Assembly (NCBI RefSeq): GCF_014334015.1
Contig: NZ_CP060488.1
Span: 5,042,501-5,106,500, forward strand
Direction of reading: 5' to 3'
Source: Bacteroides sp. M10
GTDB lineage: Bacteria; Bacteroidota; Bacteroidia; Bacteroidales; Bacteroidaceae
Length of the DNA: 64,000 nt
The position numbers and the translations under genes were made by a program. Shown piece after piece: positions 27,908 through 36,520 of the stretch. The notes under the pieces were generated by a model. The model ran no database searches, had not been told where the DNA came from, and was given only the letters and a program-made list of their open reading frames with translations. How positions within the stretch are numbered: position 1 is the first letter of the stretch; each line of letters starts with the position of its first letter.

Positions 27908-29005
27908 ATGAAAAGCAATCGATTTATAAAACGGCTGGACTGGTATATCATCAAGAAGTTCTTGGGGACATACGTATTTGCTATTGCACTAATCATTTCT
28001 ATTGCAGTGGTATTTGACTTCAACGAAAAGATGGACAAACTAATGGAGCATGAAGCTCCATGGGATAAAATTATCTTTGAATACTACATGAACTTTATCC
28101 CCTATTTCTCCAATCTGTTCAGTCCGTTGTTCGTATTCATTGCTGTTATTTTCTTTACCTCCAAACTGGCAGAAAACTCCGAAATTATCGCGATGTTCTC
28201 CACCGGTATGAGCTTTAAGAGGATGATGCGCCCTTATATGATTTCTGCCGCTATCATCGCCCTCGTCACTTTCACACTAAGTTCGTATGTGATTCCGAAA
28301 GGAAGTGTTACGCGTCTGAATTTTGAAGACCGGTATATCAAACCAAAGAAACAAAACTCGGTAAGCAATGTGCAGCTGGAAGTGGATAGCGGAGTGATTG
28401 CATATATCGACAACTATAACAACGCAATGAAAACCGGTAACCGCTTTTCATTGGACAAATTTGTGGATAAAAAGCTGGTTTCACATTTGACTGCACGACG
28501 GATTACCTACGATACCACCACCGTTCATAAATGGACGATCCACGATTATATGGTACGCGAACTGGATGGTTTAAAGGAAAAGATCACTAAGGGAGACCGG
28601 ATAGACTCTATCATCAACATGGAACCTTCTGACTTTCTTATCATGAAAAACCAGCAGGAAATGCTGACCAGTCCCGAGTTAAGCGATTATATCGCCAAAC
28701 AGAAACGAAGAGGATTTGCCAACATCAAGGAGTTTGAGATTGAATATCACAAACGAATCGCTATGTCGTTCGCCTCTTTCATCCTTACTATCATCGGTGT
28801 ATCGCTTTCGTCCCGAAAAACGAAAGGCGGTATGGGGCTTCATCTGGGTATCGGATTAGGATTAAGTTTCTCTTATATCCTGTTCCAGACGATTACTTCC
28901 ACCTTTGCCGTGAACGGAAATGTGCCGCCTGCCGTTGCAGTCTGGATTCCTAATATCCTTTATGCGGGTATCGCATTCTTCTTGTACCAGAAGGCACCTA
29001 AATAA
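27908..29005 (+). CDS. LptF/LptG-family permease (YjgP/YjgQ)
   Basis: A 365-residue inner-membrane protein. Membrane helices lie near residues 14-37, 60-82 and 100-122, followed by a periplasmic beta-jellyroll-like domain (about 130-265) and three C-terminal helices (about 285-360). This is the LptF/LptG layout. With LptB, these permeases extract lipopolysaccharide from the inner membrane for transport to the surface. Which of F or G it is cannot be decided from this copy alone. Third gene of the lon-tgt cluster, 3 bp after tgt. Confidence 0.9.
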   Translation: MKSNRFIKRLDWYIIKKFLGTYVFAIALIISIAVVFDFNEKMDKLMEHEAPWDKIIFEYYMNFIPYFSNLFSPLFVFIAVIFFTSKLAENSEIIAMFSTGMSFKRMMRPYMISAAIIALVTFTLSSYVIPKGSVTRLNFEDRYIKPKKQNSVSNVQLEVDSGVIAYIDNYNNAMKTGNRFSLDKFVDKKLVSHLTARRITYDTTTVHKWTIHDYMVRELDGLKEKITKGDRIDSIINMEPSDFLIMKNQQEMLTSPELSDYIAKQKRRGFANIKEFEIEYHKRIAMSFASFILTIIGVSLSSRKTKGGMGLHLGIGLGLSFSYILFQTITSTFAVNGNVPPAVAVWIPNILYAGIAFFLYQKAPK

Positions 29006-29099
29006 AAGGTAGGCAAGCCTTCCGCAGTCTTCACGGATTCTATCCATAGATTGCCCTAAGGTTTTGGATGCACCGGATAAACGAAGAGTATAAAAGTAG

Positions 29100-29146
29100 A
29101 AGTTCCGCCTATTCTTGCTAATGCAAGTGTAGGCGGAACTTTTTTG
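29100..29146 (+). terminator. Strong terminator after the Lpt-type permease gene
   Basis: AAGTTCCGCCTA (29100-29111) pairs perfectly with TAGGCGGAACTT (29130-29141), with an inner CTTGC/GCAAG stem and a T run. It closes the lon-tgt-permease transcript. Nothing else is seen in the 230 bp gap to the next gene. Confidence 0.9.
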
Positions 29147-29237
29147 TTGTATCCATTTCCTCTTTTGTCTATTCTCCATTATTTTCACCTGACGGTGATT
29201 TGGAAAATCCCTCTTTCTCCTTACATTCTTAAAATCG

Positions 29238-29741
29238 TTAACCGACTTCTTTTACATAAGCAGAAAGATCTGCAGCAGAGATGTTTTTGGCTATAATTAC
29301 ACCATTTCCATCCAATAAATAGTTAGTAAATCCCCGGTTTAAACGGTACTTCTTAAATAAGCCGGAATCCTCGCCTTCTGTTTCCACGAAACAAGTGGGC
29401 GTAACTATTTGATCCTTACGAACGGTTTCCTTAAATATTGACTGATATTCGTCAAATGAAATAGAAACCATTTCCACATTATGAGAAGAACGAAGCGCAT
29501 TGCTCAAACTTACATTTTGCATCCGGGACTGCGCGTCATAACTTGCCCAAAAACTTAGCAACACGTATTTACCTTTCAAATTTCCCAATTTAAAGGCGGG
29601 TTGCCCGTTTGACGTAGATTCGATTTTAAAATCAGGGGCTACGTCACCCTCACTCAAACCTCCGGTAGGTTTGTCTTTCTCAACGAAAGCGGTCAAGGAA
29701 CAAATCAGTAATACAACAAAAATCCATTTTACATGCTTCAT
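29238..29741 (-). CDS. Thioredoxin-fold (TlpA/AhpC-like) periplasmic protein lacking the active-site cysteines
   Basis: 167 residues with a signal peptide (about 1-18, VVLLICSLTAFVE). A redoxin/AhpC-TSA-like fold follows: GDVAPDFKIES (about 35-45), LKGKYVLLSFWAS (about 56-68), a VSISFDE strand and a late TNYLLDGNGVIIAKN strand with a Thr-Asn in place of the usual cis-Pro region. The WCxxC motif is replaced by WASYDAQS, so it cannot do thiol-disulfide exchange through that site. It may be a redox-inactive binding protein. Its leader is about 125 nt. Confidence 0.8.
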   Translation of the reverse strand: MKHVKWIFVVLLICSLTAFVEKDKPTGGLSEGDVAPDFKIESTSNGQPAFKLGNLKGKYVLLSFWASYDAQSRMQNVSLSNALRSSHNVEMVSISFDEYQSIFKETVRKDQIVTPTCFVETEGEDSGLFKKYRLNRGFTNYLLDGNGVIIAKNISAADLSAYVKEVG

Positions 29742-29881
29742 GTAATTCGGTTTTAGTTAATACTATCCGGGACTGTCCTTAAACAGTGGTTTCTTCCCGA
29801 AACGTTGTCTTTTCAGGCATCAGGCGAAGAGGAATCCGCTGATTATCAGAGCCTTTATTTTTGAAACCGGGTGCAAAGGTA
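29742..29881 (-). promoter_or_regulatory. Promoter and long structured leader of the thioredoxin-like gene
   Basis: The minus-strand TACCTTTG (29881-29874) is a -7 box, with TTGG 20 bp upstream as a possible -33. The transcript leader of about 125 nt holds small hairpins (GTTTC/GAAAC and ACTGT/ACAGT). I do not recognise a riboswitch class in it. Confidence 0.45.
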
Positions 29882-29978
29882 AGTAAATATTAAATTAACT
29901 TCCAAGCAAATAAGCAAAAATCTTACTTTTGGGGTATAACTTTTTATGTTATTTAGCATAAAAACGAACTTTTTTCTC

Positions 29979-29986
29979 TACTTTTG
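29979..29986 (+). promoter_or_regulatory. Bacteroides -7 box for serB
   Basis: TACTTTTG matches TAnnTTTG, 22 bp upstream of the serB ATG, giving a short leader. Confidence 0.6.
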
Positions 29987-30007
29987 CAGCGTTAAAGTCT
30001 ATTTTTT

Positions 30008-31237
30008 ATGCAACCATCAAATACTGAATTGATTCTGATTCGAGTTACCGGCGAAGATCGCCCGGGACTGACTGCTTCCGTGACCGAAATCCTTGCCAAA
30101 TATGATGCCACGATTCTTGATATCGGCCAGGCAGATATTCATAATACATTATCGCTGGGTATCCTGTTCAAGAGTGAAGAAAGACATTCCGGATTCATTA
30201 TGAAGGAACTGTTGTTCAAGGCTTCTTCTCTGGGAGTAACCATCCGGTTTGAACCTATCACCACCGAGCAATATGAAAACTGGGTAGGTATGCAAGGGAA
30301 AAACCGTTATATCCTGACGGTTCTGGGACGCAAGCTTTCCGCCCGACAGATTTCTGCCGCTACAAGCATATTAGCCGAGCAGGGCATGAATATTGATGCT
30401 ATCAAACGTCTGACAGGTCGTATCCCGTTGGATGAATGTCAGGCAGATACACGTACCAGGGCTTGCATCGAATTTTCAGTGAGAGGTACTCCGAAAGATC
30501 GCATTGCGATGCAGGAGAAGCTGATGAAGTTGGCCAGCGAACTGGAAATGGATTTTTCTTTCCAACAGGATAATATGTACCGTCGTATGCGCCGTCTGAT
30601 CTGTTTTGATATGGACTCTACATTAATCGAAACAGAGGTGATTGACGAACTGGCTATCCGTGCCGGTGTAGGCGACGAAGTAAAGGCCATCACAGAAAGC
30701 GCCATGCGTGGAGAAATAGACTTTACAGAGAGCTTTACCCGCCGTGTAGCACTATTGAAAGGGCTGGACGAATCGGTCATGCAGGAAATAGCCGAGAGCC
30801 TGCCTATCACGGAGGGCGTAGAACGGCTGATGTATGTATTGAAGAAGTACGGTTACAAAATCGCCATCCTTTCGGGAGGATTCACTTATTTCGGCCAGTA
30901 CCTGCAAAAGAAATACGGTATAGATTACGTCTATGCCAACGAACTGGAAATTATTGACGGCAAACTGACCGGACGTTACCTAGGAGATGTAGTAGACGGA
31001 AAACGGAAAGCCGAACTGCTCCGCCTCATTGCACAAGTGGAAAAGGTGGATATTGCACAGACCATCGCCGTAGGAGACGGAGCTAACGACCTCCCTATGC
31101 TAGGGGTTGCCGGACTGGGAATTGCTTTCCACGCAAAGCCTAAAGTGGTGGCAAATGCCAAGCAATCGATCAACACCATCGGACTGGATGGAGTGCTCTA
31201 TTTCCTCGGATTCAAAGATTCTTACTTGAATATGTAA
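30008..31237 (+). CDS. serB: Phosphoserine phosphatase with N-terminal ACT domains
   Basis: A 409-residue protein. The N-terminal part has two ACT-like regulatory domains (about 8-80 starting LILIRVTGEDRPGLTASV, and about 98-180), and the C-terminal part is a HAD phosphatase. Motif I is FDMDSTLIETE with Asp201 and Asp203 by count, motif II is ILSGGF, and motif III/IV is VGDGANDLPML. It removes phosphate from O-phosphoserine in the last step of serine synthesis. ACT domains suggest feedback by an amino acid. Length and order match other Bacteroidota SerB. Stands alone, followed by a DEAD-box helicase gene with its own promoter. Confidence 0.95.
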   Translation: MQPSNTELILIRVTGEDRPGLTASVTEILAKYDATILDIGQADIHNTLSLGILFKSEERHSGFIMKELLFKASSLGVTIRFEPITTEQYENWVGMQGKNRYILTVLGRKLSARQISAATSILAEQGMNIDAIKRLTGRIPLDECQADTRTRACIEFSVRGTPKDRIAMQEKLMKLASELEMDFSFQQDNMYRRMRRLICFDMDSTLIETEVIDELAIRAGVGDEVKAITESAMRGEIDFTESFTRRVALLKGLDESVMQEIAESLPITEGVERLMYVLKKYGYKIAILSGGFTYFGQYLQKKYGIDYVYANELEIIDGKLTGRYLGDVVDGKRKAELLRLIAQVEKVDIAQTIAVGDGANDLPMLGVAGLGIAFHAKPKVVANAKQSINTIGLDGVLYFLGFKDSYLNM

Positions 31238-31255
31238 TTAGACCAAAAAATAGAT

Positions 31256-31263
31256 TATCTTTG
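31256..31263 (+). promoter_or_regulatory. Bacteroides -7 box for the DEAD-box helicase gene
   Basis: TATCTTTG lies 20 bp upstream of ATG 31284, a canonical TAnnTTTG. Confidence 0.6.
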
Positions 31264-31283
31264 CTGACAAATTAAATAAAAGA

Positions 31284-32552
31284 ATGAAGTTTTCCGAACT
31301 ACAATTAAATGCAAATGTGCTTGAGGCGCTTGATGCCATGCGATTTGACGAATGTACGCCTATACAGGAGCAGGCAATTCCAATCATACTTGAGGGTAAA
31401 GATTTGATCGCAGTAGCACAGACAGGAACAGGTAAAACGGCCGCGTTTCTACTGCCTGTATTGAATAAATTATCTGAAGGTAAACATCCGGAAGATGCGA
31501 TTAATTGTGTCATCATGTCTCCTACCCGGGAATTGGCCCAACAGATCGACCAGCAAATGGAAGGGTTTTCCTATTTCATGCCGGTATCGAGTGTTGCCGT
31601 ATACGGTGGAAATGATGGAATATTGTTCGAACAACAGAAAAAAGGACTCACTTTAGGAGCTGATGTTGTTATTGCTACTCCCGGACGTCTGATCGCCCAT
31701 TTAAGCCTTGGATATGTAGATCTTTCCAAGGTTTCTTATTTTATTCTGGATGAAGCGGACCGGATGCTCGACATGGGATTCTATGAAGATATCATGCAAA
31801 TTGCGAAATATCTGCCGAAGGAACGACAGACAATCATGTTTTCTGCAACAATGCCTGCAAAGATTCAGCAATTGGCAAACACAATCTTAAATAATCCGTC
31901 AGAGATAAAGCTCGCAGTTTCCAAACCTGCAGAAAAGATTATTCAGGCAGCATACGTTTGCTACGAAAATCAAAAGCTGGGAATCATACGCAGTCTTTTT
32001 ATGGATGAAGTTCCGGAACGTGTGATTGTCTTTGCATCTTCTAAAATCAAGGTCAAGGAAGTAGCCAAGGCTTTGAAATCCATGAAACTGAACGTAGGAG
32101 AAATGCATTCGGATCTGGAACAGGCTCAACGGGAAACTGTTATGCATGAGTTTAAAGCCGGACGAATCAATATATTGGTAGCTACGGACATCGTTGCACG
32201 TGGTATAGATATCGATGATATCCGCCTGGTTATCAACTTCGACGTGCCTCACGACAGCGAAGACTATGTACACCGTATCGGACGTACAGCACGTGCCAAC
32301 AATGATGGTGTAGCACTTACGTTCATCAGCGAGAAAGAACAAAGTAACTTCAAAAGTATTGAGAACTTCCTGGAAAAAGAGATTTATAAAATTCCTATTC
32401 CTGAAGAATTGGGAGAAGCTCCGGAATACAAACCGCGTTCTTTTAGCAAGGGCAAGGGTGGCAACTACAAAAGAAAAGATTTCCGGGGAAAAAGGAATAA
32501 TAATAACGGAGGAAAGAGAAATAACCGTCCGTCTCCCCCCAGACAAAATTAA
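31284..32552 (+). CDS. DEAD-box ATP-dependent RNA helicase (RhlE-like)
   Basis: A 422-residue helicase. The Q motif CTPIQEQAIP is near 29-38, motif I AQTGTGKT at about 49-56, motif II DEAD near 157, motif III SAT, motif VI HRIGRTAR near 332. After the two RecA domains the C-terminal tail (from about 385) is a basic, Arg/Lys/Gly/Asn-rich low-complexity extension, usual in RhlE/CsdA types that remodel ribosomal or cold-shock RNA. Monocistronic by its own promoter and a following hairpin terminator. Confidence 0.95.
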   Translation: MKFSELQLNANVLEALDAMRFDECTPIQEQAIPIILEGKDLIAVAQTGTGKTAAFLLPVLNKLSEGKHPEDAINCVIMSPTRELAQQIDQQMEGFSYFMPVSSVAVYGGNDGILFEQQKKGLTLGADVVIATPGRLIAHLSLGYVDLSKVSYFILDEADRMLDMGFYEDIMQIAKYLPKERQTIMFSATMPAKIQQLANTILNNPSEIKLAVSKPAEKIIQAAYVCYENQKLGIIRSLFMDEVPERVIVFASSKIKVKEVAKALKSMKLNVGEMHSDLEQAQRETVMHEFKAGRINILVATDIVARGIDIDDIRLVINFDVPHDSEDYVHRIGRTARANNDGVALTFISEKEQSNFKSIENFLEKEIYKIPIPEELGEAPEYKPRSFSKGKGGNYKRKDFRGKRNNNNGGKRNNRPSPPRQN

Positions 32553-32572
32553 AGCAAGGCTTTTTTAATCCG

Positions 32573-32606
32573 GCACTATACGATCTGAATGTATGGTGCT
32601 TTTTTA
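32573..32606 (+). terminator. Terminator of the helicase gene
   Basis: GCACTATAC (32573-32581) pairs with GTATGGTGC (32591-32599) with one wobble, followed by a six-T run that runs into the stop codon region of the convergent lipoprotein gene. Confidence 0.8.
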
Positions 32607-33401
32607 TTTGGATGAAGTGATAGTCAAATCTCCTTTAAAACTTACTTCCATATTTACAATGCTATATATGGAAGTTTCCGGAATGGCCAGGACAGCTTGA
32701 TAATGAAAACCGTTCCGGTCTACTTTCATAAACTTTGTATCTGACAGGATGGATTGCTCCAGAAAATCGACAGGAAGTACTTTGTCAAACATCTGTTTGG
32801 TAACATCGCTGGCAAACAGGCTCTTTTTACCTTCATACACACAAATGTGCATCACATTATCATAGTATACATTATCCATGCTAATCCCGTCTTCGGAATA
32901 AGTCGTCTTGATGACTCTCATTTTAGAAGGATTAATATATACGTATGCGCGATAGCGAGTGCCATTATAGGTCACTACACTATCGCGTTTGGTTACTTCC
33001 GTATATGCCGGAATGACTAATTCCTGACGGACAAAATAGATTGAATCATTGGCATCTTCGGATTTATGCAACTTAATTACATCATCCGTTATGGAATGAA
33101 ACCAGAATATATGTTCTGCCTGCTTATCAATCTTGTAATAAGTAGTATCATTTCCATAAGTATAAAGAGTATCCCGTATTATTTTAAATGCAATGGGAGT
33201 ACTTTGTACATCTGCATAGTAGATAGTATCTCCTTCTACACGCATCAACGGGCTCTCCGTTTCATCGTCCAGCCAAATTCCCTGCAGTAGTCCTTTTGCA
33301 CTAAGATCCTCTTTCTCTTGTTGAAGAGAATGGGGACTCTTATTGCCGCTACATGCCGCGAAAAAGATTGCCATTAACGATACAGCCACATTTTTCATCA
33401 T
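32604..33401 (-). CDS. Lipoprotein of unknown function (possibly DUF4738)
   Basis: 265 residues with a lipoprotein signal peptide: hydrophobic core VSLMAIFF and lipobox AACS at about 14-18. The mature part is rich in beta strands and in Tyr/Asp, with GIWLDDETESPLMRVEGDTIYY near 42-63 and a second half starting around KRDSVVTYNGTRYRAYV. The N-terminal segment resembles domains that score displayed ligands in Bacteroides lipoproteins; DUF4738 is my best guess. Convergent with the helicase gene and separated from ugd by 37 bp, both on the minus strand. Confidence 0.65.
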   Translation of the reverse strand: MMKNVAVSLMAIFFAACSGNKSPHSLQQEKEDLSAKGLLQGIWLDDETESPLMRVEGDTIYYADVQSTPIAFKIIRDTLYTYGNDTTYYKIDKQAEHIFWFHSITDDVIKLHKSEDANDSIYFVRQELVIPAYTEVTKRDSVVTYNGTRYRAYVYINPSKMRVIKTTYSEDGISMDNVYYDNVMHICVYEGKKSLFASDVTKQMFDKVLPVDFLEQSILSDTKFMKVDRNGFHYQAVLAIPETSIYSIVNMEVSFKGDLTITSSK

Positions 33402-33437
33402 CTATTTTAGTTTTTATATAAAGATACTCTTATTTTT

Positions 33438-34751
33438 TTATTTACCAATACAGTGATAAATAAATCCGAGTTCTTCCATCTCTTTTTTATCATATATATT
33501 ACGTCCGTCCAACACAATCTGCCGGGACATCGTTTTCTTGATAACGGCCCATGAAGGCAGACGGAATTCTTTCCATTCGGTAACCAACATCAACACATCA
33601 GCATCCAGTACGGCATCATACATATCGCAAGCATAATAGATAGTATCACCAATCCTGCGCTTACATTCTTGCACGGCAGCCGGATCGTATGCGCGTACTT
33701 TACAACCTGCTTTCAGCAATTTATCGATCAGGACTAATGCCGGAGCCTCACGCATATCATCCGTTTCCGGTTTAAATGCCAATCCCCACAAAGCAACAGT
33801 CTTACCCTGCAAATCACCATTAAACTGTTTCATTAACTTTTCGAACAAGACGCTTTTTTGGTTCTCATTCACTTCTTCCACAGCCGTAAGTACCCGCATG
33901 GTATAACCATTCTGTTCTGCTGTTTTAATCAATGCCTTCACATCTTTGGGGAAGCAGGAACCACCATATCCGATACCCGGGTACAGAAACTTACGTCCGA
34001 TACGAGTATCCGAACCTATCCCACTACGCACCATATTCACATCCGCACCAACAATCTCGCACAAGTTTGCAATATCATTCATAAAGCTTATACGGGTTGC
34101 CAGCATCGAATTTGCCGCATATTTAGTCATTTCCGCAGACGGAATATCCATGAAAATCACACGGAAATTATTCAATAAGAATGGTTTATATAGTTTGGAC
34201 ATCAATTTCTCCGCACGTGCCGACTCCACTCCCACTACCACGCGGTCCGGGCTCATAAAGTCACTGATAGCATTTCCTTCTTTAAGGAATTCCGGATTAG
34301 AAGCCACATCAAAATCAACCGTCACGCCTCTCTTATCCAGTTCTTCCTGAATAACCGCACGAACCTTACTGGCAGTGCCTACCGGAACGGTACTTTTGGT
34401 AACTACCAATTTATACTGTTTCATATTGCGACCAATGGTACGGGCCACCTCCAATACGTATTTCAAATCAGCGCTGCCATCTTCATCCGGAGGAGTTCCA
34501 ACTGCACTGAATATAACTTCCACTTCATCCAGACAACTTTCCAATGAGGTAGTAAACTTCAATCGCTTTGCTTTCATATTACGGAGTACCATCTCTTCCA
34601 ATCCATTTTCATAAATTGGAATGTTCCCCTTTTGCAAAGATTCGATTTTCTCTTTGTTCGTGTCTACGCACGTTACATTCACGCCAATTTCGGCAAAACA
34701 TGTGCCTGACACCAGACCCACATACCCTGTTCCCACGATTGCAATTTTCAT
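33438..34751 (-). CDS. ugd: UDP-glucose 6-dehydrogenase
   Basis: A 437-residue UDP-glucose/GDP-mannose dehydrogenase. The N-terminal NAD-binding GTGYVGLVSG is at 7-16, and the catalytic cysteine lies in GYGGSCFPKD (about 260). The central dimer helix and C-terminal UDP-binding domain end near residue 430. The enzyme makes UDP-glucuronate for surface polysaccharide. It sits 26 bp downstream of the rfbC gene on the same strand, so the two nucleotide-sugar genes are probably co-transcribed. Length is normal. Confidence 0.95.
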   Translation of the reverse strand: MKIAIVGTGYVGLVSGTCFAEIGVNVTCVDTNKEKIESLQKGNIPIYENGLEEMVLRNMKAKRLKFTTSLESCLDEVEVIFSAVGTPPDEDGSADLKYVLEVARTIGRNMKQYKLVVTKSTVPVGTASKVRAVIQEELDKRGVTVDFDVASNPEFLKEGNAISDFMSPDRVVVGVESARAEKLMSKLYKPFLLNNFRVIFMDIPSAEMTKYAANSMLATRISFMNDIANLCEIVGADVNMVRSGIGSDTRIGRKFLYPGIGYGGSCFPKDVKALIKTAEQNGYTMRVLTAVEEVNENQKSVLFEKLMKQFNGDLQGKTVALWGLAFKPETDDMREAPALVLIDKLLKAGCKVRAYDPAAVQECKRRIGDTIYYACDMYDAVLDADVLMLVTEWKEFRLPSWAVIKKTMSRQIVLDGRNIYDKKEMEELGFIYHCIGK

Positions 34752-34777
34752 ACTTAATCTATTGTTTGTTTAGAAAT

Positions 34778-35326
34778 TCATTCAAAATAAACGGCGTCCT
34801 TGAAAGCAGTTCCCTCTCTGTCTTTCGCAGATAATAACATTTGCGACTCTGCCAACGGCCAGTCGATCCCCAATGCTTCGTCATTATATAAAATAGAGGC
34901 TTCTGCCTGCGGAGCATACTTGTTATCTACCTTATATGTAAAAACAGCTTCTTCACTCAAGACAGCAAAGCCATGAGCAAAACCACGGGGAATAAAAAAT
35001 TGTCTCTTGTTTTCTTCACTAAGCAATACACAAACATGCTTTCCAAACGTAGGCGATGATTTACGCAAATCAACGGCAACGTCGAGCACTTCTCCTTTAA
35101 GAACACGAACCAGTTTCGCCTGACTATGTTCTCCTTTTTGATAGTGCAATCCACGCAATACACCAAAAGATGATTTCGACTCGTTGTCCTGTATAAAGTT
35201 TACGGGACCAATATTGGCTTCAAACTCTTCTTTCTTATAGGCTTCCATAAAATAGCCCCGTTCATCGGAGAAAACTCTAGGCTCGATCAGCCATACTCCG
35301 TCTATTTCTGTCTGTATATAGTTCAT
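34778..35326 (-). CDS. rfbC: dTDP-4-dehydrorhamnose 3,5-epimerase
   Basis: A 182-residue RmlC cupin. Signature motifs are PRVFSDERGYFMEAY near 17-31, LRGLHYQ with the catalytic His (about 60), and IPRGFAHGF near 113. It epimerises the 4-keto sugar intermediate in dTDP-L-rhamnose synthesis. The other rml genes are not in the window. A minus-strand TACTTTTG box (35360-35353) lies just upstream of ATG 35326. The gene diverges from the HU/SPOR gene. Confidence 0.95.
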   Translation of the reverse strand: MNYIQTEIDGVWLIEPRVFSDERGYFMEAYKKEEFEANIGPVNFIQDNESKSSFGVLRGLHYQKGEHSQAKLVRVLKGEVLDVAVDLRKSSPTFGKHVCVLLSEENKRQFFIPRGFAHGFAVLSEEAVFTYKVDNKYAPQAEASILYNDEALGIDWPLAESQMLLSAKDREGTAFKDAVYFE

Positions 35327-35403
35327 TATTGATAGTGATAAATAAAACGATGCAAAAGTAGTGAATTTTTCGAAGTTTTCTGGGATATATTCAATTTATC
35401 TCT

Positions 35404-35411
35404 TAATTTTG
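35404..35411 (+). promoter_or_regulatory. -7 box placed for a leaderless transcript
   Basis: TAATTTTG ends only 5 bp before ATG 35417. Bacteroides transcription usually starts a few bases after this box, so the mRNA would begin at or next to the start codon. Confidence 0.5.
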
Positions 35412-35416
35412 CAGAC

Positions 35417-36502
35417 ATGATTGAATTGGCACAACATATAGAGACTTTACTACTGGAAAACGACTGCGTCATTGTTCCGGGATTTGGTGGTTTTGTAGCA
35501 CATTATTCGCCCGCAACCCGCGTAAAGGAAGAAAATATATTTTTACCTCCTACCCGTATAATCGGTTTTAATCCTCAATTAAAACTGAATGACGGCGTAC
35601 TGGTGCAATCTTATATGTCAGCATACGACACAAGTTTTGCTGACGCCAGCCGTATAGTAGAAAAAGAAGTAAACGAATTTATCGGTCTCCTTCATGAGGA
35701 AGGGAAAGCCCATCTGGATAATATAGGTGAGATTCATTATAACATTTATGGTAACTACGAGTTCGTTCCTTATGATTATAAGATAACAACTCCTTCATTG
35801 TATGGTCTCGACTCTTTTGAAATACATGAACTTTCGGCTCTGCAGCAGAAAGAAAAAGTATTGGTACCGACTTATCAGGAAAAGGAAAAGAAGACTTTTG
35901 AAATTAGTATCAACCGCGCGTATCTCCGCAATGCTGCAGCAATGATTGCTGCCATCGTACTGTTCTTTGCCTTTTCAACTCCGGTAGAGAATACCGACGT
36001 TCAAAAGAACAATTATGCACAGTTATTGCCCAGCGAGCTTTTTGAGCAAATAGAAAAGCAATCAGTTGCAGTAACTCCTGTTTATGTTAAGAACGATGCT
36101 GCGCAACAAGCAAAGAAGCTTTCTGCTTCTTCCGCTTCAACCAAAACTTCATCTGCTAAAAAGCATACAACGGATAAAGCCAAGACTTCCAAACCGATCG
36201 CAGTAAGAGAAGTGAAAGTGGTAAAACAGGAAACAGCGGCTCCTGCTCCTGCGGTGAAATCTCAAGAAAGTGCAAATCATCCTTTTCATATCATTGTGGC
36301 AGGAGGAATCAGCCTGAAAGATGCAGAAGCTATTGCGAACCAATTAAAATCAAAAGGATTTGCAGATGCAAAAGCTTTGAGCACTGATGGCAAAGTACGT
36401 GTCAGTATCAGTTCATTCAACAACCGTGATGAAGCGACCAAGCAATTACTTGAGCTAAGAAAAAACGAAACTTATAAGAATGCCTGGTTACTGGCTAAAT
36501 AA
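35417..36502 (+). CDS. HU/CCDC81-type domain and SPOR domain membrane protein
   Basis: 361 residues. The N-terminus (about 1-115) matches the prokaryotic HU/CCDC81-like domain: EIETLLLENDCVIVPGFGGFV-type start (here from residue 6), FNPQLKLNDG, and a second segment to about 125. A single membrane helix lies at 172-187. A Lys/Ala/Ser/Thr-rich linker follows (about 215-280), then a C-terminal SPOR domain (about 286-361, starting HPFHIIVAGG) that would bind denuded peptidoglycan. The layout puts the HU-like domain in the cytoplasm and the SPOR domain in the periplasm. Possible septal role. The FHA gene follows 18 bp downstream. Confidence 0.85.
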   Translation: MIELAQHIETLLLENDCVIVPGFGGFVAHYSPATRVKEENIFLPPTRIIGFNPQLKLNDGVLVQSYMSAYDTSFADASRIVEKEVNEFIGLLHEEGKAHLDNIGEIHYNIYGNYEFVPYDYKITTPSLYGLDSFEIHELSALQQKEKVLVPTYQEKEKKTFEISINRAYLRNAAAMIAAIVLFFAFSTPVENTDVQKNNYAQLLPSELFEQIEKQSVAVTPVYVKNDAAQQAKKLSASSASTKTSSAKKHTTDKAKTSKPIAVREVKVVKQETAAPAPAVKSQESANHPFHIIVAGGISLKDAEAIANQLKSKGFADAKALSTDGKVRVSISSFNNRDEATKQLLELRKNETYKNAWLLAK

Positions 36503-36520
36503 AAATCCCTTTTAAAAAGC

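Noticed and set aside
29742..29881. Riboswitch in the leader of the thioredoxin-like gene
   Set aside because: Only small generic hairpins are visible and no conserved riboswitch core is recognisable.
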